NCBI GenBank assembly: GCA_015832175.1
Contig: WJXW01000008.1
Span: forward strand, 2,046,001 to 2,110,000
From: Paraphaeosphaeria minitans
Lineage: Eukaryota; Ascomycota; Dothideomycetes; Pleosporales; Didymosphaeriaceae
Reading direction: 5' to 3'
DNA: 64,000 bases
Under the pieces are notes generated by a model. It saw only the letters and a program-made list of their open reading frames with translations, was not told the DNA's origin and made no database searches. Made by a program: the position numbers and the translations under genes. Below are positions 60,701 through 64,000 of the stretch, piece after piece (the first letter of the stretch is position 1; every line of letters begins with the position of its first letter).

Positions 60701-62788
60701 TGTTACTATATTATTGTCCTAGTAGATTTTTGTAATTTAAAGCTCGTATTTTGTATTAATAAGAGCTAAGAAATCCTGCCATACTCTTATTATCTTAGAA
60801 AGCGTCTTTATTCTAAGATTAAAAATATAAGGTTTCTTACTAAAATCTTCTTTAATTAGCAAAACCTAGTTTTCTTTATTTTAAGCAGTAGGCATATTAA
60901 ATAGATCCTAGGATAATAAGTAAAATAGCCTAAGTAATTGTTCTCTAGGTCTTCTAGAGATTACCTAAGTTGCGTATATAGTAGTATAGTGCTCGCAATC
61001 CTTTTTTAACATTCTAGTAATCTTTAGACTTTAGACTATAGTTACTAGAGCTTATAGGGCTCTACTTTCTATATGCCCTACTTAAAGGTGCTAGAGGTCC
61101 TTAGAATCTAATCTCTTAATATTAATCTAGGATAATCTTTTAGTGGTTACACTTATAACAATTAAACAAGAGCAGATTAGCTTATATTATAGAAAAGTAA
61201 GGTTATACTCACATCTTAGGTCTACTAAAATAACACTTTATTCTAGGCTTCTAATCCTAAGGGTGTAATCTAAACTAAGGTACTAAATCTTTACTTTCTT
61301 TAAAAGAGCTTCTAATATAATACTTATATAAAAGCCTTCTACTACTCTTACTCCTTAGAGTAGCAGATTTTCTGTAAATCTCCTATTTTTTCTATATAAA
61401 GCATTCTTAATTAGTCTATTACTAATTCCTAAGATTAGTAGGCTTTGTGTACCTACCTTTACACTCTTATTTAATAATTAAAACGTCCTAAGAATAAGTC
61501 TTTTGTAATTATTAACTAGGTAAACTGCTACAGCACTGTCTAGTATTATATATTCTAATAGAGGATAAGTGTTAGAATATAGAGTAGAGTAGACACCTAA
61601 TGCTCTATTGTCTATAGGTAGATTAAATAGGTTTAGTAGAGTAGTAGTAATACTACTAAGATACTTAATAGTCTTAGTAGAGGATTATTTCTTATTCTAT
61701 CCTGCCTTTGTAATCGCATTATGAAGGTTTAACCACTTAGGCTACTTAAGTTAATTAAGAATCTCTAATTTTTCTTTATTAGTAAGATTAAATAACAATA
61801 TTCTATTCTAGGGTAATCTAGCTATTGTGGTTTAAAGTCTTTAGCACTCTATTAGTTTCCACCTATAAGTATAGGGCTTATAGGGATAGTTCAGTTGTTT
61901 CTTTGTCTAATTAGACAAACTAGAACTATTAGAGTTAGTAGATTGTCTTAATAATCTATTAAAAGTGGCGAATACCCTACTTGTTTTATTAGAACTAGAT
62001 TAGATTAAATACTCCTAGATAAGCGCCAAAATTACCTTTCCTAGATTGTCTAGTATAATCTAATTCTGTCCTAGCGTCTTATCCTAGATTAGCTGTTAGT
62101 TTATTAATTAGGCCTAATTTAGTGCTATACGCATAGTAATTATATTTAGGAAATTTTAGGTAGTAAGCAGTCCGCTAATTTTGCTAATTAAGTAGGTCTT
62201 CGCTTTTTAATAGAGGAGCTGCCACTCTTTAAACTAGGTTTTAGGACTTTGTCTTGCCTACTTAGCCTTCTTAAGATAAGCGCAGTATAAAGCTTGAACA
62301 TTATTCTATATAGCTCCTTTATTTAGTGTAAAATCTTCCTTTAAGAGTTAAATTAGGAACTAAAGCGTAGTATAGCGTGTATTAACTAGAGTAATTATGG
62401 TAGGAGTAAGTAGATTAGGCAATACTATAGTGTTTACCTAAGTCTAGAGATTCTGTATCTTAGTATAGTCTACTTGCTAGTCTAAAACTACTACTCTATA
62501 TTTTACTATTTATAAAAGAAAGCTCTCTTTATCTATTTTATACTTGTTAAGCTCTACTTTATATAATTAAATACTTACTATACAAGCTATATCTATAATT
62601 AGTAATAGTTTTTGTAAGAGCGGAGGTTATTCTAGCTTTGCGTAATTAATTGCTAGAGCGTTAATCGCCTCTAGATTAATTTAGCTCTAGATTCCTTTTA
62701 AGTTTACTTAGAATTAAAGCTAGACAAACTAGTAAGGCTAGCTAGCGCGATAAATAAGCTATACTTCTGCTATTTTAATTATTTTTGT
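57725..62788 (-). pseudogene. Copia-A3 gag-pol, RIP-broken
   Basis: Reversed copy of Copia-A1 gag-pol. The RT active site near 58695-58684 again reads Y-I-N-N. The integrase Glu codon near 60600 is preserved. RIP is moderate, with several CpA/TpG still present. Confidence 0.8.
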
Positions 62789-62907
62789 GATTAGAAATAG
62801 AGGGGTTGTATTATAGAGAGGTTCTAAATAGAGTGTTATATAATAATTTAAGCGTTACTAAGTAGGTAGGGAGAATTATCCTACGTTCTAAGCGCCAGGC
62901 TTATAAC

Positions 62908-63102
62908 TGTTGTAGTAAAAAGGGCTTAAACTATTATAGAATATTTAGGAGCAGAGTTGTAAAGAATATAAATAGCTAATTATAGAAAAGGATACCGAAA
63001 GGGTAGACTATATACAAAAGAAACAAGCCTCTTAGCAAGAATCCTATAATATAAATTAGTGGATCTAGAAAGAATCACGGAAGTAAGTGTTTTACTTCAA
63101 CA
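62908..63102 (-). repeat. 5' LTR of Copia-A3 (195 bp, reversed), with primer site at 62889-62907
   Basis: Begins TGTTGTAG and ends CTTCAACA. The adjacent TAAGCGCCAGGCTTATAAC is the reverse complement of the candidate half-tRNA primer site. Confidence 0.92.
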
Positions 63103-63352
63103 CTTTAATTATAGGGACATAAGCAGTAGATAGGCAATAGTTTAGTAGGTAGGATAATTAGGTAAGAGTAGCCAGCTAAGGATTAAGAAAATTATAGGTC
63201 TAGGAGGTAACTACTAATAAGGTGTTAAAAGGGTAGTAAGGTAGTAGGCTTAAGACACTAAGCCTAGAAGAGAAGAAAGAAAATATAGTGTAAAGATTAG
63301 CCTATAATATAGAGTTAAAGAAATATAGCACTAATTAGCTATTATGTAAAAT
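63103..63352. other. Unassigned 250-bp RIP-mutated segment
   Basis: Lies between Copia-A3 and Copia-B3. It is not related to the Gypsy-A RT sequence that would be expected to continue if Copia-A3 had simply inserted in Gypsy-A3. No motif recognised. Confidence 0.5.
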
Positions 63353-63590
63353 TATTAGTTTGGATTAATGTGCAATTAAGCATTTAAGGGTTAATAGTAT
63401 ACTATTATATAAAGGGTAAGAAGTAGGTTTAATTAATTACGTCTAGTCTATCGTACAAAGGGGCACTAAGGACCTTATAAAGTCTCTACCTCTTAGCGCT
63501 AACCTAAGCAGTGGGTCCTTATACAGGTCCCTATAGGTAGGCAGGCCCCTATTTCACTTAGTGCTATTTGTATAATAAACTATATAGACA
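63353..63590 (-). repeat. 3' LTR of Copia-B3 (238 bp, reversed)
   Basis: Reverse complement of the Copia-B2 LTR, same length, from TATTAGTTT to TATATAGACA; lacks the 74-bp duplication of Copia-B1. Confidence 0.9.
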
Positions 63591-64000
63591 CTAGTAACTT
63601 TTCTTTTATATAATAGCTTATATCTATTATACGCTTTCCCTTTCCTATCCTTCTCTATCTATACAGTTAGCCTTCCCCTATTAGAATAGGTTGTAAGGTA
63701 GGTATAGTGTTACCATGTAGTAGAGGTTATATTTACACCTACTCTTATGCAAATAGGCAGTAATAGCTAATCTACTTAGTTCTTACTCTACTCTTTCACA
63801 CAGTAGTAGAGTCGCATCGCACAATAAGGCTCTTTCTAGGCATATATTTTATACGCAAATAGAAGGTAGGGTATTAAGTAATATAATGCTTAGCGCTAGG
63901 TCTTAGTAAGTAGGTATAGAAGGATCGCTCTTAGTTATGCGATAAAGGTATATAGTAGAAGTAAGGTATAAGGTAGCCTTCTATGCTTCTTCTTTATTAC
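63353..64000 (-). mobile_element. Copia-B3: 3' end of a pol-less Copia-B derivative, reversed, runs off the window
   Basis: A 238-bp 3' LTR (63353-63590, single-unit form) is followed by the short 3' internal region. Near 63921-63945 it shows the same jump from the 3' end to the gag region as Copia-B1 (read in reverse, GCATAACTAAGAGCGATCC). The remainder, from 63945 on, matches the gag end of Copia-B1. The other LTR lies outside the window. Confidence 0.85.

Larger units (their letters stand above)
56325..63102 (-). mobile_element. Copia-A3: Ty1/Copia copy in reverse orientation (6,778 bp), flanks without matching TSD
   Basis: LTRs of 195 bp at 56325-56519 (3') and 62908-63102 (5'). The order of domains is that of Copia-A1 reversed. 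About 505 bp corresponding to A1 17300-17805 are deleted near 57300. The bases outside the LTRs, ttagt on the left and cttta on the right, do not match, unlike every other two-ended element here. Confidence 0.9.

Noticed and set aside
3390..64000. Low-GC mitochondrial or organellar DNA
   Set aside because: Rejected: the bias is specific to CpA/TpG to TpA transitions, the content is nested LTR elements, and it is continuous with intron-bearing nuclear genes.

Overview
The window is nuclear DNA of a filamentous ascomycete (Pezizomycotina). Two genes at the left end have fungal codon structure, and one of them carries seven 45-66 nt introns with GT...AG ends and CTAAC/CTGAC-like branch sites. 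From about position 3,390 to the end the DNA is a solid block of retrotransposons showing an extreme repeat-induced point mutation (RIP) signature: CpA and TpG are nearly absent, TpA is everywhere, and every coding frame is broken by TAA/TAG. No tRNA, rRNA, CRISPR or prokaryote-type feature is seen.

Left compartment (1-3,390): the 3' part of an extended/atypical SDR (NAD-dependent epimerase-like) gene on + (1-801), facing a complete eight-exon gene for a short secreted tyrosinase/catechol-oxidase-type copper enzyme on - (2413-850). The stop codons are only 48 bp apart. The next ~1 kb is ordinary-composition DNA without a recognisable gene.

Right compartment (3,390-64,000): a nested stack of four LTR families, named here Gypsy-A (193-bp LTR), Gypsy-B (456-bp LTR, chromodomain integrase), Copia-A (195-bp LTR, half-tRNA-type primer site) and Copia-B (238-bp LTR). 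The foundation is a minus-strand Gypsy-A copy (A0, 3840 to ~53757) split by four insertions, each with a 5-bp target-site duplication (TSD): Gypsy-A1 (4464-10707), Copia-A1 (11449-18693), Gypsy-B1 (19210-25925) and Copia-A2 (28337-52642). Copia-A2 is split by Copia-B1 (31715-34832) and Copia-B2 (36235-50086), and Copia-B2 is split by Gypsy-B2 (36968-43687). The nesting is therefore four levels deep (A0 > Copia-A2 > Copia-B2 > Gypsy-B2). To the right lie a truncated Gypsy-A3 (53932-56324), a minus-strand Copia-A3 (56325-63102) and the 3' end of a minus-strand Copia-B3 (63353 to beyond the window).

All polyproteins are inactivated, but domain order and many catalytic residues can be read through the RIP stops. 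Points of interest are: an internally deleted, pol-less Copia-B derivative found twice with the same junction; extra reading frames between pol and the 3' LTR in several families, including an antisense coiled-coil-like frame in Gypsy-B; a 736-bp inverted repeat created by Gypsy-A1 landing in an opposite-strand relative; and reverse-transcriptase catalytic Asp codons mutated to Asn in all six copies examined.
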